33,902 nt of DNA from a virus. Below the pieces are notes generated by a model that did no database searches, was not told the origin of the DNA, and worked only from the letters and a program-made list of their open reading frames with translations. This document shows, one piece after another, positions 1 through 6,704 of the stretch (the stretch's first letter is position 1; the number at the start of each line of letters is the position of its first letter). Position numbers and translations under genes: made by a program. Location: IMG/VR virus record IMGVR_UViG_3300042905_005012, positions 1-33,902 of that record; one strand, 5' to 3'.

Positions 1-63
1 TGATTAGACCTGAAGAGACACGCCCTCCCCCTTTTCCATTTCCACAATTAGGAGTATCACACA

Positions 64-288
64 ATGCAATTAAGACTTAGTATTTATCAAACGATCTATC
101 AAGAATGCTCCCTCTGCCGGGAAAATCTCATCGGCTCCCATAATCCATTCAACGGCTCCTATAATCCATTAAACCAAACAAATAATTACTCAGCTTGCCC
201 CAACTGCAAGCAAGAAGTCTCAAAAGAGACACAATCTGATAAAAATTACAGAAAACGATGGAAAAGATTCGTAAACAAAACAAATTAA
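64..288 (+). CDS. Small zinc-ribbon-like protein, 74 aa
   Basis: Function not recognised. Two CxxC pairs, CSLC near residue 16 and CPNC near residue 46, are spaced like a small zinc ribbon. The C-terminal third is basic (RKRWKRF), so nucleic-acid binding or an adaptor role is possible but inferred. An AGGAG SD lies 8-9 nt before the ATG and matches the leader of the next gene. The gene's own promoter must lie outside the window. The coding status is supported by the SD and by the next promoter starting just after the stop. Confidence 0.6.
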   Translation: MQLRLSIYQTIYQECSLCRENLIGSHNPFNGSYNPLNQTNNYSACPNCKQEVSKETQSDKNYRKRWKRFVNKTN

Positions 289-291
289 ACA

Positions 292-349
292 TTGACAAAC
301 TCTCTAATCTGCGCTACAATACCCTTATCAGCAAACGGATTGCTGATAA
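292..349 (+). promoter_or_regulatory. Sigma-70 promoter with 5' stem-loop
   Basis: TTGACA at 292-297, 17-bp spacer, TACAAT at 315-320. The predicted start is followed by a perfect 10-bp stem (TTATCAGCAA / TTGCTGATAA, 325-349, 5-nt loop), then AGGAG and the ATG at 368. Confidence 0.85.
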
Positions 350-367
350 CCAATTAGGAGTATCACA

Positions 368-697
368 ATGTCTGACTATTACGAATTTGAAACAACCCCA
401 TATGAAGAAAATTGCCAACAATTAGGACCAAACTATGACTCAATTATGGCAAAATTAGAAGCAAAAACTCTAATTAAACAACTAGAAAGACAATTCCCAA
501 AACCAGAAGGCGTATATTACACAATCAAAAGTAACCCACATGATTTCGGTTACTATTACTCTGTACGCCTAGTATATGACGATAATGACGAAAATCATCA
601 AGAATTCGTAAATAAAGTAGAAGATAACTTCCCAAAAAATTGGGATGAACAAAGTCTTCTAACACTAGAAGAATATAAATTGAAAGGAGTTATATGA
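368..697 (+). CDS. Small acidic protein of unknown function, 109 aa
   Basis: Not recognised. It is rich in D/E, with many aromatic residues in the centre (YYYSVRLVY) that suggest a small alpha/beta domain. It is the first gene of a two-gene operon. Its TGA overlaps the ATG of the next gene (ATGA at 694-697), so the two are probably translationally coupled. The start is fixed by AGGAG 7 nt upstream and by a strong promoter with a 5' hairpin. Small, acidic and promoter-driven fits a phage early host-takeover protein, but that is context only. Confidence 0.7.
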   Translation: MSDYYEFETTPYEENCQQLGPNYDSIMAKLEAKTLIKQLERQFPKPEGVYYTIKSNPHDFGYYYSVRLVYDDNDENHQEFVNKVEDNFPKNWDEQSLLTLEEYKLKGVI

Positions 698-840
698 AGA
701 TCATAGGTAAAATTGATACCCTCAACATATCAACAGGACATAAACCACACCTCTCAGGTGCAGGTATCCATAATAACAAAAAAACAAAACGACAAAATAC
801 CAGATCAGCTAAACTCGCCAAAATTATAAAAGAACAATAA
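694..840 (+). CDS. Small basic protein, 48 aa
   Basis: Short ORF with start MKIIGKIDTL and a Lys/Arg-rich C-terminal half (NNKKTKRQNTRSAKLAKIIKEQ region). It has a good SD (AAAGGAG, 7 nt upstream) and an ATGA overlap with the preceding gene, and a strong terminator follows the stop immediately. These three signals argue it is real despite its size. The basic tail suggests nucleic-acid binding, but no domain is recognised. Confidence 0.6.
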   Translation: MKIIGKIDTLNISTGHKPHLSGAGIHNNKKTKRQNTRSAKLAKIIKEQ

Positions 841-849
841 AACCCAAAA

Positions 850-880
850 CCCCAGTGACCAAAATCACTGGGGTTTTTTT
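850..880 (+). terminator. Intrinsic terminator
   Basis: 9-bp stem CCCCAGTGA / TCACTGGGG with a 6-nt loop, followed by T7. It ends the two-gene operon. Confidence 0.9.
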
Positions 881-884
881 ACTA

Positions 885-935
885 TTGACAAACAACAATA
901 AACACGATACAATAAACACATGGCAACTTCGCCAT
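885..935 (+). promoter_or_regulatory. Sigma-70 promoter with ATGGC/GCCAT 5' hairpin
   Basis: TTGACA 885-890, 17 bp, TACAAT 908-913. ATGGC-AACTTC-GCCAT (920-935) forms a 5-bp stem at the predicted 5' end. The same hairpin recurs at 1342. The ATG inside it is in frame with the gene but lies in the stem. Confidence 0.82.
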
Positions 936-952
936 ATAAAAGGAGTTATAGA

Positions 953-1285
953 ATGACCACAAAGTATAAAAGCATCCCAACAGGTCTAAGAACTTGGATT
1001 CCTAAAAACGGTTGGGGATACACTGACTTCACATTCCATGAAAATACCCTAGCAATCAGAAGAATTGCTCTCATGGAAGCTTTCCAGTCCCAAGATGACT
1101 ATATCCGCTACGAAGAACTTATAGAAATGAAAACTACACTAGAATCTATTCTAGTTGACCCATATCACCATTACCCACAATTTGATAAAGATAAATGCCT
1201 AGAAATTATGCAGAAAGCTATAAATGACGGCACCGCTACCATCCACAGCGATAGAAAATATGGAATTTTCCCAAATCTAAAATAA
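953..1285 (+). CDS. Small protein of unknown function, 110 aa
   Basis: No family recognised. The start at 953 is chosen because AAAGGAG lies 8 nt upstream. The in-frame ATG at 920 falls in the 5' hairpin and has no SD. The N-terminal part is rich in aromatic residues (WIPKNGWGYTDFTFHE) and the middle looks helical. There is no obvious terminator after the stop, so some transcription may run into the next module, which has its own promoter. Confidence 0.65.
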   Translation: MTTKYKSIPTGLRTWIPKNGWGYTDFTFHENTLAIRRIALMEAFQSQDDYIRYEELIEMKTTLESILVDPYHHYPQFDKDKCLEIMQKAINDGTATIHSDRKYGIFPNLK

Positions 1286-1306
1286 TTTTATTTCAGATTT
1301 TACCCA

Positions 1307-1357
1307 TTGACAATTAACACCTAACAAGATACAATTACACCATGGCAACTTCGCCAT
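1307..1357 (+). promoter_or_regulatory. Sigma-70 promoter with ATGGC/GCCAT 5' hairpin
   Basis: TTGACA 1307-1312, 17 bp, TACAAT 1330-1335, then the ATGGCAACTTCGCCAT hairpin at 1342-1357, as at 920. Confidence 0.82.
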
Positions 1358-1374
1358 ATCAAAAGGAGATTAGC

Positions 1375-1617
1375 ATGAAGGTCAAGGAAGAAAATAATGA
1401 AATCGCTGACTTTGTATTAGATCAACTGGGAACTCCACCAAACTTCTCCCATGTAAATGTAATCAATATATTTGATAACAGATTCCGTGTTAATGTTTAT
1501 ACAAAAGAAGAAGGTTTCATCGACAAAATGACCATATCAGCATCGTTCTATATCATCAACGATAAGGACGATATCCACGTTTCACCAGAAATTACCCCAA
1601 AATTCCCAAAAAATTAA
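1375..1617 (+). CDS. Small protein of unknown function, 80 aa
   Basis: Not recognised. The ATG at 1375 follows AAAGGAG with 7-nt spacing. The in-frame ATG at 1342 is in the leader hairpin. The sequence alternates acidic helix-like and strand-like stretches (FRVNVYTKEEGF, TISASFYII), suggesting a compact alpha/beta fold. No terminator hairpin is visible before the DUF932 promoter at 1653. Confidence 0.62.
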   Translation: MKVKEENNEIADFVLDQLGTPPNFSHVNVINIFDNRFRVNVYTKEEGFIDKMTISASFYIINDKDDIHVSPEITPKFPKN

Positions 1618-1652
1618 ACAACCACAAACCCCAAAAAAATAAAAAAAAACAC

Positions 1653-1719
1653 TTGACACCACGACCGAAACACGCTACAATACACCTGTCGTCAACGGCA
1701 ACTTCGCCCAGAAACGACA
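1653..1719 (+). promoter_or_regulatory. Sigma-70 promoter with 5' stem-loop for the DUF932 gene
   Basis: TTGACA 1653-1658, 17 bp, TACAAT 1676-1681. The stem TGTCGT (1687-1692) / ACGACA (1714-1719) encloses the GGCAACTTCGCC mini-hairpin seen in the two preceding leaders. AAGGAG at 1725-1730 precedes the ATG at 1740. Confidence 0.85.
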
Positions 1720-1739
1720 GTTATAAGGAGATTCAGACA

Positions 1740-2720
1740 ATGGCACACGATATCGAAAATAGGAATAATGTTGCTTCTTTCGCCTTCGCCGGTCAACCCG
1801 GTTGGCACTCACTCGGTCAGAAAGTAGAAGGAGATGATACTAAGAATTATCTGTCCTTCCTCAAAGCCGCAAACATGGATTGGGGAGTTTACAAATCCCC
1901 TCTCTACCGCAAAGACGAAAACGGAGAATTTACACCAACCGAAGATTCATTCGGCGTTCTCCGTGATGTCGATCAAGCTTACCTCGGCACAGTTGGTCCC
2001 CAATGGGAACCAATTCAACCAAGTGAAGCTCTTCAATGGTTTCAACCTGTTGTTGACTCAGGTCTAGCTACTTTTGAAACCGCCGGTGTCCTCAAAGGAG
2101 GTAGGGTTATCTTTGCTATGTGCAAAGTTAATGAAGAAGAATCCGAAGTCGTTAAAGGTGATGCGATTAAACGCTATATCCTTCTTTCCACTTCATTCGA
2201 CGGGACTCAATCCACCCGTGCAGGTTTCACCCCAGTCCGTGTAGTTTGTGCTAATACATTAGCTCAAGCTAAATCCGATTCGGAATCTAAACTCCTCCGT
2301 ATTCGGCACCACAAACGACAAACCGAAGTTCTCGACAAAGTTCGAGAAATTATGGTTCTCGCAAACTCTGAGTTCCAAGCCACCATGGAACAATACCGAT
2401 TCCTCGCCAAAAGCAGAATCGTCAACCACAAGGATCTCGTCGAATATGTCATCAAAGTCCTTGACGTTGATGTCAATACCGATGGCGAAATGTCCACCCG
2501 ATCCTTCAATCGTGTGAAAGAAATCACCGATCTCGCCTATGTCGGCGTAGGATCTGACCTCGCTGAAGGTACTTGGTGGTCTGCTTACAACGCAGTCACC
2601 GAACACCTCTCTCACAACGCCGGACGAAACCCTGATAACCGATACACCTCCCTCTGGTTCGGTCAATCAGCTAATATGAACAAACGTGCGTTAGACCTAG
2701 CCGTCCAAGTCGCTAACTAA
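1740..2720 (+). CDS. DUF932 (TIGR03299-type) phage/plasmid-like protein, 326 aa
   Basis: It begins MAHDIENRNNVASF and continues with PGWHSLGQKVEG, the usual N-terminal signature of the TIGR03299/DUF932 phage-plasmid family. The conserved core VRVVCANTLAQA ... LLRIRHHK is at about residues 165-195. The length of 326 aa is normal for the family. The biochemical role is unknown; the family is common on phages and plasmids. The start is set by AAGGAG 9 nt upstream, and the longer in-frame ORF would begin at the -35 box. The gene has its own promoter, 5' hairpin and terminator. Its codon use is more C-rich than that of the small neighbours. A 41-bp piece of its core recurs at 5582-5622. Confidence 0.88.
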   Translation: MAHDIENRNNVASFAFAGQPGWHSLGQKVEGDDTKNYLSFLKAANMDWGVYKSPLYRKDENGEFTPTEDSFGVLRDVDQAYLGTVGPQWEPIQPSEALQWFQPVVDSGLATFETAGVLKGGRVIFAMCKVNEEESEVVKGDAIKRYILLSTSFDGTQSTRAGFTPVRVVCANTLAQAKSDSESKLLRIRHHKRQTEVLDKVREIMVLANSEFQATMEQYRFLAKSRIVNHKDLVEYVIKVLDVDVNTDGEMSTRSFNRVKEITDLAYVGVGSDLAEGTWWSAYNAVTEHLSHNAGRNPDNRYTSLWFGQSANMNKRALDLAVQVAN

Positions 2721-2741
2721 TCGAATTTAATAAACCATAAG

Positions 2742-2773
2742 CCCACACTGGAAAAACCAGTGTGGGTTTTTTT
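2742..2773 (+). terminator. Intrinsic terminator
   Basis: 10-bp stem CCCACACTGG / CCAGTGTGGG, A5 loop, T7. It follows the DUF932 gene. Confidence 0.92.
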
Positions 2774-2894
2774 ATGCATTCACATAAACCCATTCACAGT
2801 TTTACATAACGCCACCTAGAAACGATTATCTTCTAATAATCACCCGAAGTCCCAAGGAAAGAAATAAATGAGCTATAAGCCAAAATAAGAGGCA

Positions 2895-2975
2895 TTGACA
2901 TAACAAGAGAAAATAGGTTAGAATATAGAATGGAAAGTATGAACAGAAACTTTTCTAATCAACTCTTTCATATCA
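2895..2975 (+). promoter_or_regulatory. Sigma-70 promoter with weak 5' stem
   Basis: TTGACA 2895-2900, 18 bp, TAGAAT 2919-2924. GAAAGT and ACTTTTC in the leader can pair with one bulge, a weaker hairpin than in other modules. SD CAGGAGG precedes the ATG at 2988. Confidence 0.72.
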
Positions 2976-2987
2976 GGAGGATCGCCC

Positions 2988-3167
2988 ATGCCTTATTCAC
3001 TTGAACAGGATATTAAACTTATCCAAATACAAAGCCATATCGATAAGCTGCTTATCATGCTCAAAGAGCATCTTAAGAATGCAACACATACGGAAATTAT
3101 GGCAATCAAAAGAGAACTAACTAATTCTATAAACCAAAAGTTTAACGAAATGAAAAACAAACATTGA
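2988..3167 (+). CDS. Small helical protein, 59 aa
   Basis: MPYSLEQDIK start. The protein is almost entirely predicted amphipathic helix, with hydrophobic positions at about heptad spacing (IKLIQIQSHIDKLLIML), so a short coiled coil is likely. It has a strong SD (AGGAGG, 8 nt upstream) and its own promoter. The TGA stop lies inside the TTGACA -35 box of the next promoter, showing how tightly the modules are packed. No function recognised. Confidence 0.6.
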   Translation: MPYSLEQDIKLIQIQSHIDKLLIMLKEHLKNATHTEIMAIKRELTNSINQKFNEMKNKH

Positions 3168-3221
3168 CACTAAACCAAATACCTGATACAATACATCCAC
3201 GAAAGCAAATGGATTGCTTTC
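3164..3221 (+). promoter_or_regulatory. Sigma-70 promoter with 5' stem-loop
   Basis: TTGACA 3164-3169 overlaps the preceding stop. Spacer 17 bp, TACAAT 3187-3192. 8-bp perfect stem GAAAGCAA / TTGCTTTC (3201-3221). Confidence 0.87.
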
Positions 3222-3240
3222 ATACCAATGGAGTATCAAG

Positions 3241-3492
3241 ATGGAATGGACGAAAGAAGAATTCATTCAATACATGAATGAAAACAAAATCACTGATCTC
3301 GATAAAGAAAACTTTGCTATAAGCAAACTTCTAAACGACATAAATTTTGTCGAAGAAGTAGAACAAACAATGGAAAATCCCAATAGACAATATTGGGAAT
3401 CAAGTCTCTCTCAGGAAGACTTTGATAAATTCAAAGACCTATTCAAAGACCTATTCAAAGACCTATTCAAAGACCTATTCAAACAAGAATAA
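3241..3492 (+). CDS. Acidic small protein with C-terminal KDLF repeats, 83 aa
   Basis: MEWTKEEFIQYM start; the start is fixed by GGAG 7 nt upstream. Residues from about 63 on are four copies of (F)KDLF encoded by a perfect 12-bp tandem repeat (ttcaaagaccta, 3428-3480). This gives an amphipathic helix with Phe/Leu on one face and Lys/Asp on the other, which could insert at a membrane surface or bind a partner. The repeat is prone to slippage in copy number without a frameshift. No family recognised. Confidence 0.65.
   Translation: MEWTKEEFIQYMNENKITDLDKENFAISKLLNDINFVEEVEQTMENPNRQYWESSLSQEDFDKFKDLFKDLFKDLFKDLFKQE
3428..3480 (+). repeat. 12-bp tandem repeat inside a gene
   Basis: Four perfect head-to-tail copies of ttcaaagaccta with a partial end. 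In frame, each copy encodes FKDL. Confidence 0.92.
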
Positions 3493-3517
3493 CACATATC
3501 AACACCAACCATATCAA

Positions 3518-3549
3518 CCCCCTTGGATAACACCCAAGGGGGTTTTTTT
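3518..3549 (+). terminator. Intrinsic terminator
   Basis: CCCCCTTGG / CCAAGGGGG stem with T7. The surrounding block (atatcaaccccc...) is duplicated at 4403, and a shorter version occurs at 5181 and 5674. Confidence 0.9.
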
Positions 3550-3586
3550 ATGCAAATACAAACACCAAAAAAAACAAAAAAAAACA

Positions 3587-3646
3587 TTGACACCAAACCA
3601 AATACCTGATACAATGCACTCACGAAAGCAAACAGCTTGCTCTCGT
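3587..3646 (+). promoter_or_regulatory. Sigma-70 promoter with 5' stem-loop
   Basis: TTGACA 3587-3592, 17 bp, TACAAT 3610-3615. 10-bp stem with one mismatch, ACGAAAGCAA / TTGCTCTCGT (3622-3646). Confidence 0.86.
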
Positions 3647-3665
3647 AACCCAAAGGAGTATCAAG

Positions 3666-4376
3666 ATGCCTAAGATGCCTAATATGCCTGAAATGACTAT
3701 CGAAGAGCGCAATATCCATCAAGAGACAATCAACAAGGAAATTCAAAGGATTAAGGATAAATTTCAACATCAAATCTTTATCGTAGAAGATTATGATTAC
3801 GGTGATCCAGAAAGTGGGAACTTCTCTTGTAGAACAATTACAAAAGAAGCAAACATCGAAGATGTCATCAAAAGTCTCAGCCGAGGACTCCGTTTCCACA
3901 ACAGCAACGAAGTCCCTGAGATTATTGCTTATCTTCAAGAAATTACAGACTTTGAAAGTCTGAAGGAAAAGTTCGATGAGGCTAACGACCACGAAATTGA
4001 CGGACGTGCTGTACTAATGCAAATGGTTGACTTCGTTCTTCTTAAGAATGAAAAGGAAAGGAAGTTGCTCGAAGATGCCACACTCAGACTTCTAAGGAAG
4101 TGCGGAGAGACTGAAGTTAATCTAAACTTCATCAAGTATCTTGAAGATCAGATCAATAATGCATACTCCGAAATGAAGAACCATGACTCCTACGAACAAC
4201 GTGCAGAAAGATATGCCAGAGGAAGACATACCTTCGATCAAGATAATGATTATATGAAATCACATTGGCACAATCGTCTTGATGAAATCGCAAGAGTACA
4301 AAATTGGATTAAAACCAATTGCCCACTCCTCTGGGCACAATATAACTCACAACAACTTAAACAAGAACAAGAATAA
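3666..4376 (+). CDS. Helical protein of unknown function, 236 aa
   Basis: It begins MPKMPNMPEM with an MPxMP-type repeat, then a charged helix (residues 12-35) and long E/K/R-rich helical segments that look like a coiled-coil or all-alpha protein. No catalytic motif is visible. The promoter, leader hairpin and GGAG SD are near copies of those of the 3241 and 4539 genes, so the three modules probably arose by duplication of the control region while the coding part diverged. It ends QEQE just before a terminator. Confidence 0.68.
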   Translation: MPKMPNMPEMTIEERNIHQETINKEIQRIKDKFQHQIFIVEDYDYGDPESGNFSCRTITKEANIEDVIKSLSRGLRFHNSNEVPEIIAYLQEITDFESLKEKFDEANDHEIDGRAVLMQMVDFVLLKNEKERKLLEDATLRLLRKCGETEVNLNFIKYLEDQINNAYSEMKNHDSYEQRAERYARGRHTFDQDNDYMKSHWHNRLDEIARVQNWIKTNCPLLWAQYNSQQLKQEQE

Positions 4377-4402
4377 GTCCATATCAACACCAACCATATC
4401 AA

Positions 4403-4434
4403 CCCCCTTGGATAACACCCAAGGGGGTTTTTTT
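4403..4434 (+). terminator. Intrinsic terminator
   Basis: CCCCCTTGG / CCAAGGGGG with T7, a near copy of the terminator at 3518. Confidence 0.9.
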
Positions 4435-4461
4435 ATGCAAACATAATATCAAAAAAAAACA

Positions 4462-4519
4462 TTGACACCAAACCAAATACCTGATATAATACATCCACGA
4501 AAGCAAATGGCTTGCTTTC
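4462..4519 (+). promoter_or_regulatory. Sigma-70 promoter with 5' stem-loop
   Basis: TTGACA 4462-4467, 17 bp, perfect consensus TATAAT 4485-4490. 8-bp stem GAAAGCAA / TTGCTTTC (4499-4519). It is the strongest promoter match in the window. Confidence 0.9.
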
Positions 4520-4538
4520 AAACCAATGGAGTATCAAG

Positions 4539-5153
4539 ATGCCTAAGTATAAAGCAGAATCATTCAACAAAATCATCGCTAAGTATAATCTGAAGAAAGT
4601 ATTCGGTGAAGAAAACAGAGAAGAAGAAATCAAACGACCACCACATGTTTGCCAAAATTGTAATAAGGAAATTTACTGGAACACATGTGAATGCGAATCT
4701 CCTGAGCTTAATGAAGACGGAATTTGTATTAAATATGAAGGCGGTGGTGAACGATGCGAAGGCAAGAAGAACACATGCGAATGTGATTCTCAAAACAGAA
4801 TTCAACAACCATCAAAGTTCATATCTTTATATGAACACTACCAGTCCTACGGAGGAGCAGAAGAAGGTGGTTGGTGGTATCATCAAAGCTTCATTCAAGA
4901 GTCTTATGAATGTCTAAATGAGGAACAAGCCGATCAGATCAGACAGGAAATGCAGGATTTTGCAGAAGAACTGAATGAAGCAAGCAAACGACAACACGAT
5001 AAACACCTATCGGAATCTCTTGACTGGTTAGAAGCAAGAGGATTAGATGCAGACTATCTGCCGGAACCAGATGGTCCAACAGAATATGGAATCACAAATG
5101 AAAGATTCCCCGGCGAATCACATACCGGGAACTATCGTCCACAATACTCATAA
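4539..5153 (+). CDS. Cysteine-rich putative zinc-binding protein, 204 aa
   Basis: The start at 4539 is set by TGGAG 7 nt upstream. Residues about 38-88 contain CQNC, CECE, a C..C pair and CECD: roughly nine cysteines in 50 residues, arranged as two zinc-binding clusters. A basic segment precedes them and an acidic helical stretch (QADQIRQEMQDFAEEL) follows. The C-terminus is polar and G/P-rich. Family not recognised; zinc binding is inferred from the Cys pattern alone. Confidence 0.68.
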   Translation: MPKYKAESFNKIIAKYNLKKVFGEENREEEIKRPPHVCQNCNKEIYWNTCECESPELNEDGICIKYEGGGERCEGKKNTCECDSQNRIQQPSKFISLYEHYQSYGGAEEGGWWYHQSFIQESYECLNEEQADQIRQEMQDFAEELNEASKRQHDKHLSESLDWLEARGLDADYLPEPDGPTEYGITNERFPGESHTGNYRPQYS

Positions 5154-5180
5154 TCACCATATCAACACTATCCATATCAA

Positions 5181-5211
5181 CCCCTTGGCTAATCCCCAAG
5201 GGGTTTTTTTT
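5181..5211 (+). terminator. Intrinsic terminator
   Basis: CCCCTTGG / CCAAGGGG with a T8 run. Confidence 0.9.
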
Positions 5212-5246
5212 ATGTAAATACAAACAAAACATAAACAAAAAATTAC

Positions 5247-5309
5247 TTGACACCAAACCAAATATCTGCTACAATGGTCGTAGGTGAAAGACATGTCGTC
5301 ACTCACCTA
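5247..5309 (+). promoter_or_regulatory. Sigma-70 promoter with 5' stem-loop
   Basis: TTGACA 5247-5252, 17 bp, TACAAT 5270-5275. TAGGTGA (5281-5287) pairs with TCACCTA (5303-5309), enclosing a GACATGTC palindrome. Confidence 0.85.
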
Positions 5310-5331
5310 AAACACAATGGAGTATCAAGAG

Positions 5332-5646
5332 ATGGTTTATAAGATTACGCACGGTTTTGTTATCCAAAGATTTGAAGACAACAAGTTCGTGTCTCAGGAG
5401 TTCGTTGCAGGTGATCAGGTGGAGTATGAAACACCAAATGGGACACAGGTAGGAGAAGTATATGATCTTCCCTATGTCCCATTTGAAATGGTACAACCAA
5501 TAACGGAAGAGATCCAATTAAAGGAGTTGATGGAAAAACTCCAAGTTAATGAAGTTAGGGTAGTCTGCAATAACTCTTTAACCGATTCAGAATCTAAACT
5601 CCTCCGTATTCGGCACCACAAAGAATTACCATTTAAAGAAGAATAA
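5332..5646 (+). CDS. Small mosaic protein ending in a DUF932 core fragment, 104 aa
   Basis: The start at 5332 is preferred over 5317 because the ATGGAG at 5317 holds the SD, exactly as in the sister modules. The first ~75 residues (MVYKITHGFV..., with GDQVEYETPNGTQVGEVYDLP) look like a small beta-barrel, SH3- or KOW-like, but no family is certain. The last ~27 residues (VRVVCNNSL, then DSESKLLRIRHHK) are nearly identical to the DUF932 protein core at 1740-2720, and the DNA matches 40 of 41 bases. It is therefore a fusion of a small gene with a captured DUF932 piece. Confidence 0.65.
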   Translation: MVYKITHGFVIQRFEDNKFVSQEFVAGDQVEYETPNGTQVGEVYDLPYVPFEMVQPITEEIQLKELMEKLQVNEVRVVCNNSLTDSESKLLRIRHHKELPFKEE

Positions 5647-5673
5647 CCACCATATCAACACTATCCATATCAA

Positions 5674-5703
5674 CCCCTTGGCTAATCCCCAAGGGGTTTT
5701 TTT
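5674..5703 (+). terminator. Intrinsic terminator
   Basis: CCCCTTGG / CCAAGGGG with T7, a copy of the one at 5181. Confidence 0.9.
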
Positions 5704-6002
5704 ATGGAATAATTAAAACTATTTCAAACCAATTACATAAATGATATGGAAAGTAGTCACATATCAGGATTGGGAAAAGTAGATATAATGTAAGGCAGGT
5801 TTTATAAGGTGGGATGAAATGGGGATTTGTGGAAAATAATGGAGCGAAGCATTATACAAATAAAAAAACCTATCCAAGTGAAGGATAGGAAAGGAAGCGG
5901 GTCAAACGCCCGCTCTTACATATTCATACTCTCTTTGTGTCTAATAGGTGCAATATGCACGTTGTATGAAATAATATGTATGCGCCTAGTTGAAAATTTT
6001 TC
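5704..6002. other. Gene-free spacer
   Basis: No ORF with an SD was found in about 300 bases. The right part (5862-5960) contains three stem-loops, the leftmost of which reads as an intrinsic terminator on the minus strand (separate entry). The left part, rich in G on the + strand, shows nothing I can interpret. Confidence 0.5.
5862..5960 (-). ncRNA. Possible minus-strand small RNA ending in a terminator
   Basis: Reading leftwards on the minus strand there are three hairpins: GTGCA-TAT-TGCAC (5948-5960), AGCGGG / CCCGCT (5896-5914) and CCTATCC / GGATAGG (5869-5889), the last followed by T7. No minus-strand gene lies upstream that this terminator would serve. I could not find a convincing promoter (only a TATTAT at 5971-5976 with no good -35), so the call is tentative. 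Confidence 0.3.
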
Positions 6003-6059
6003 TTGACATAACAAAATATTTTTGTTACAATGTGTACACAGGAGCAAATCGCACCTGCA
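6003..6059 (+). promoter_or_regulatory. Sigma-70 promoter with 5' stem-loop
   Basis: TTGACA 6003-6008, 17 bp, TACAAT 6026-6031. Leader hairpin CAGGAGC / GCACCTG with one A-A mismatch at about 6040-6058. A GGAGG SD follows. Confidence 0.83.
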
Positions 6060-6074
6060 ATGGAGGAATTGAAG

Positions 6075-6272
6075 ATGGAAACGATGAAATTGTTTACCTT
6101 TGTTGTCCGAAAAGGGTTTGGACTATACAAAGACAAGCAGACTTTCCGTGCGTCTGTTAGAACGTATGTGAAGGATCTGATTGAAGTGCAAGATTTCGTT
6201 ATGGAAGATGGTACAATTCACAATTGCATCCCTTGTGAGAACACAAAATTCACAGATAAGGGAGAAAAGTGA
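6075..6272 (+). CDS. Small protein of unknown function, 65 aa
   Basis: The start at 6075 (METMKLFTFVV) follows GGAGG with 8-nt spacing. The in-frame ATG at 6030 overlaps the -10 box and is rejected. A short strand-rich domain with basic patches (VRKGFGLYKDKQTFRASVRTYVKDL). First gene of a two-gene operon; its TGA (6270-6272) shares a base with the ATG of the next gene. Function unknown. Confidence 0.65.
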   Translation: METMKLFTFVVRKGFGLYKDKQTFRASVRTYVKDLIEVQDFVMEDGTIHNCIPCENTKFTDKGEK

Positions 6273-6514
6273 TGAATGAATTCGCTAATCGGGTGTTCCA
6301 TATCATCCAATGCGTTAATCAGCAAGTCATAACCGATGAAATCAATGGTAATGACGACATTTTCTCTATTCTAATCCCTTATGGGCGTGGAAAACATGCT
6401 CAAGAGATCGACGTAGGCGAAGAAACGCTTGTGATCACGAAGAAAAGGGACTTATACAAGGACAAAAGGGGTCGAACCAAGCCATTTGTGTATCGTTTAT
6501 GTCGTGTAAGTTGA
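6272..6514 (+). CDS. Small protein of unknown function, 80 aa
   Basis: Second gene of the operon. The ATG at 6272 is preferred to the GTG at 6269 because GGAG lies 7 nt upstream of the ATG. MNEFANRVFHIIQ start, basic C-terminal half (KKRDLYKDKRGRTKPFVYRLCR). Its YKDK motif is also in the partner protein (LYKDKQ), hinting at distant homology between the two. A strong terminator follows. Confidence 0.65.
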   Translation: MNEFANRVFHIIQCVNQQVITDEINGNDDIFSILIPYGRGKHAQEIDVGEETLVITKKRDLYKDKRGRTKPFVYRLCRVS

Positions 6515-6525
6515 ATAAACGCAGA

Positions 6526-6556
6526 CCCACCAAGGTAAACTTGGTGGGTTTTTTTT
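6526..6556 (+). terminator. Intrinsic terminator
   Basis: 9-bp stem CCCACCAAG / CTTGGTGGG, 5-nt loop, T8. Confidence 0.92.
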
Positions 6557-6629
6557 GTTATCGGTGGTTTAGCATATACCGGGCGCACATATACCGCACG
6601 CACATATCGTGTACACGCACATGAGGGGC

Positions 6630-6687
6630 TTGACAAGAGACAAAATGTGTGGTATAATGGTGTTATGACCAATAGAGAGTCATAACA
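6630..6687 (+). promoter_or_regulatory. Sigma-70 promoter with 5' stem-loop
   Basis: TTGACA 6630-6635, 17 bp, TATAAT 6653-6658 (perfect hexamers). 9-bp perfect stem TGTTATGAC / GTCATAACA (6661-6687). AAGGA SD follows. Confidence 0.92.
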
Positions 6688-6704
6688 TTAAAGGAACCGA
6701 CAAA

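Noticed and set aside
920-952. In-frame ATG (MATSPYK...) as the start of the 953 gene, and the same at 1342
   Set aside because: Both ATGs lie at the 5' end inside a hairpin and lack an SD, while a strong AAAGGAG sits before the internal ATG. A leaderless product cannot be fully excluded.
2259-2666. Long minus-strand frames under the DUF932 gene
   Set aside because: Shadows of the real plus-strand gene, with no SD or promoter.
3411-3992. 193-aa minus-strand frame
   Set aside because: It crosses a terminator, a promoter and parts of two plus-strand genes; the SLNR repeats mirror the KDLF repeat.
5924-6136. 70-aa minus-strand frame
   Set aside because: It overlaps the promoter and start of the 6075 gene, with no SD.
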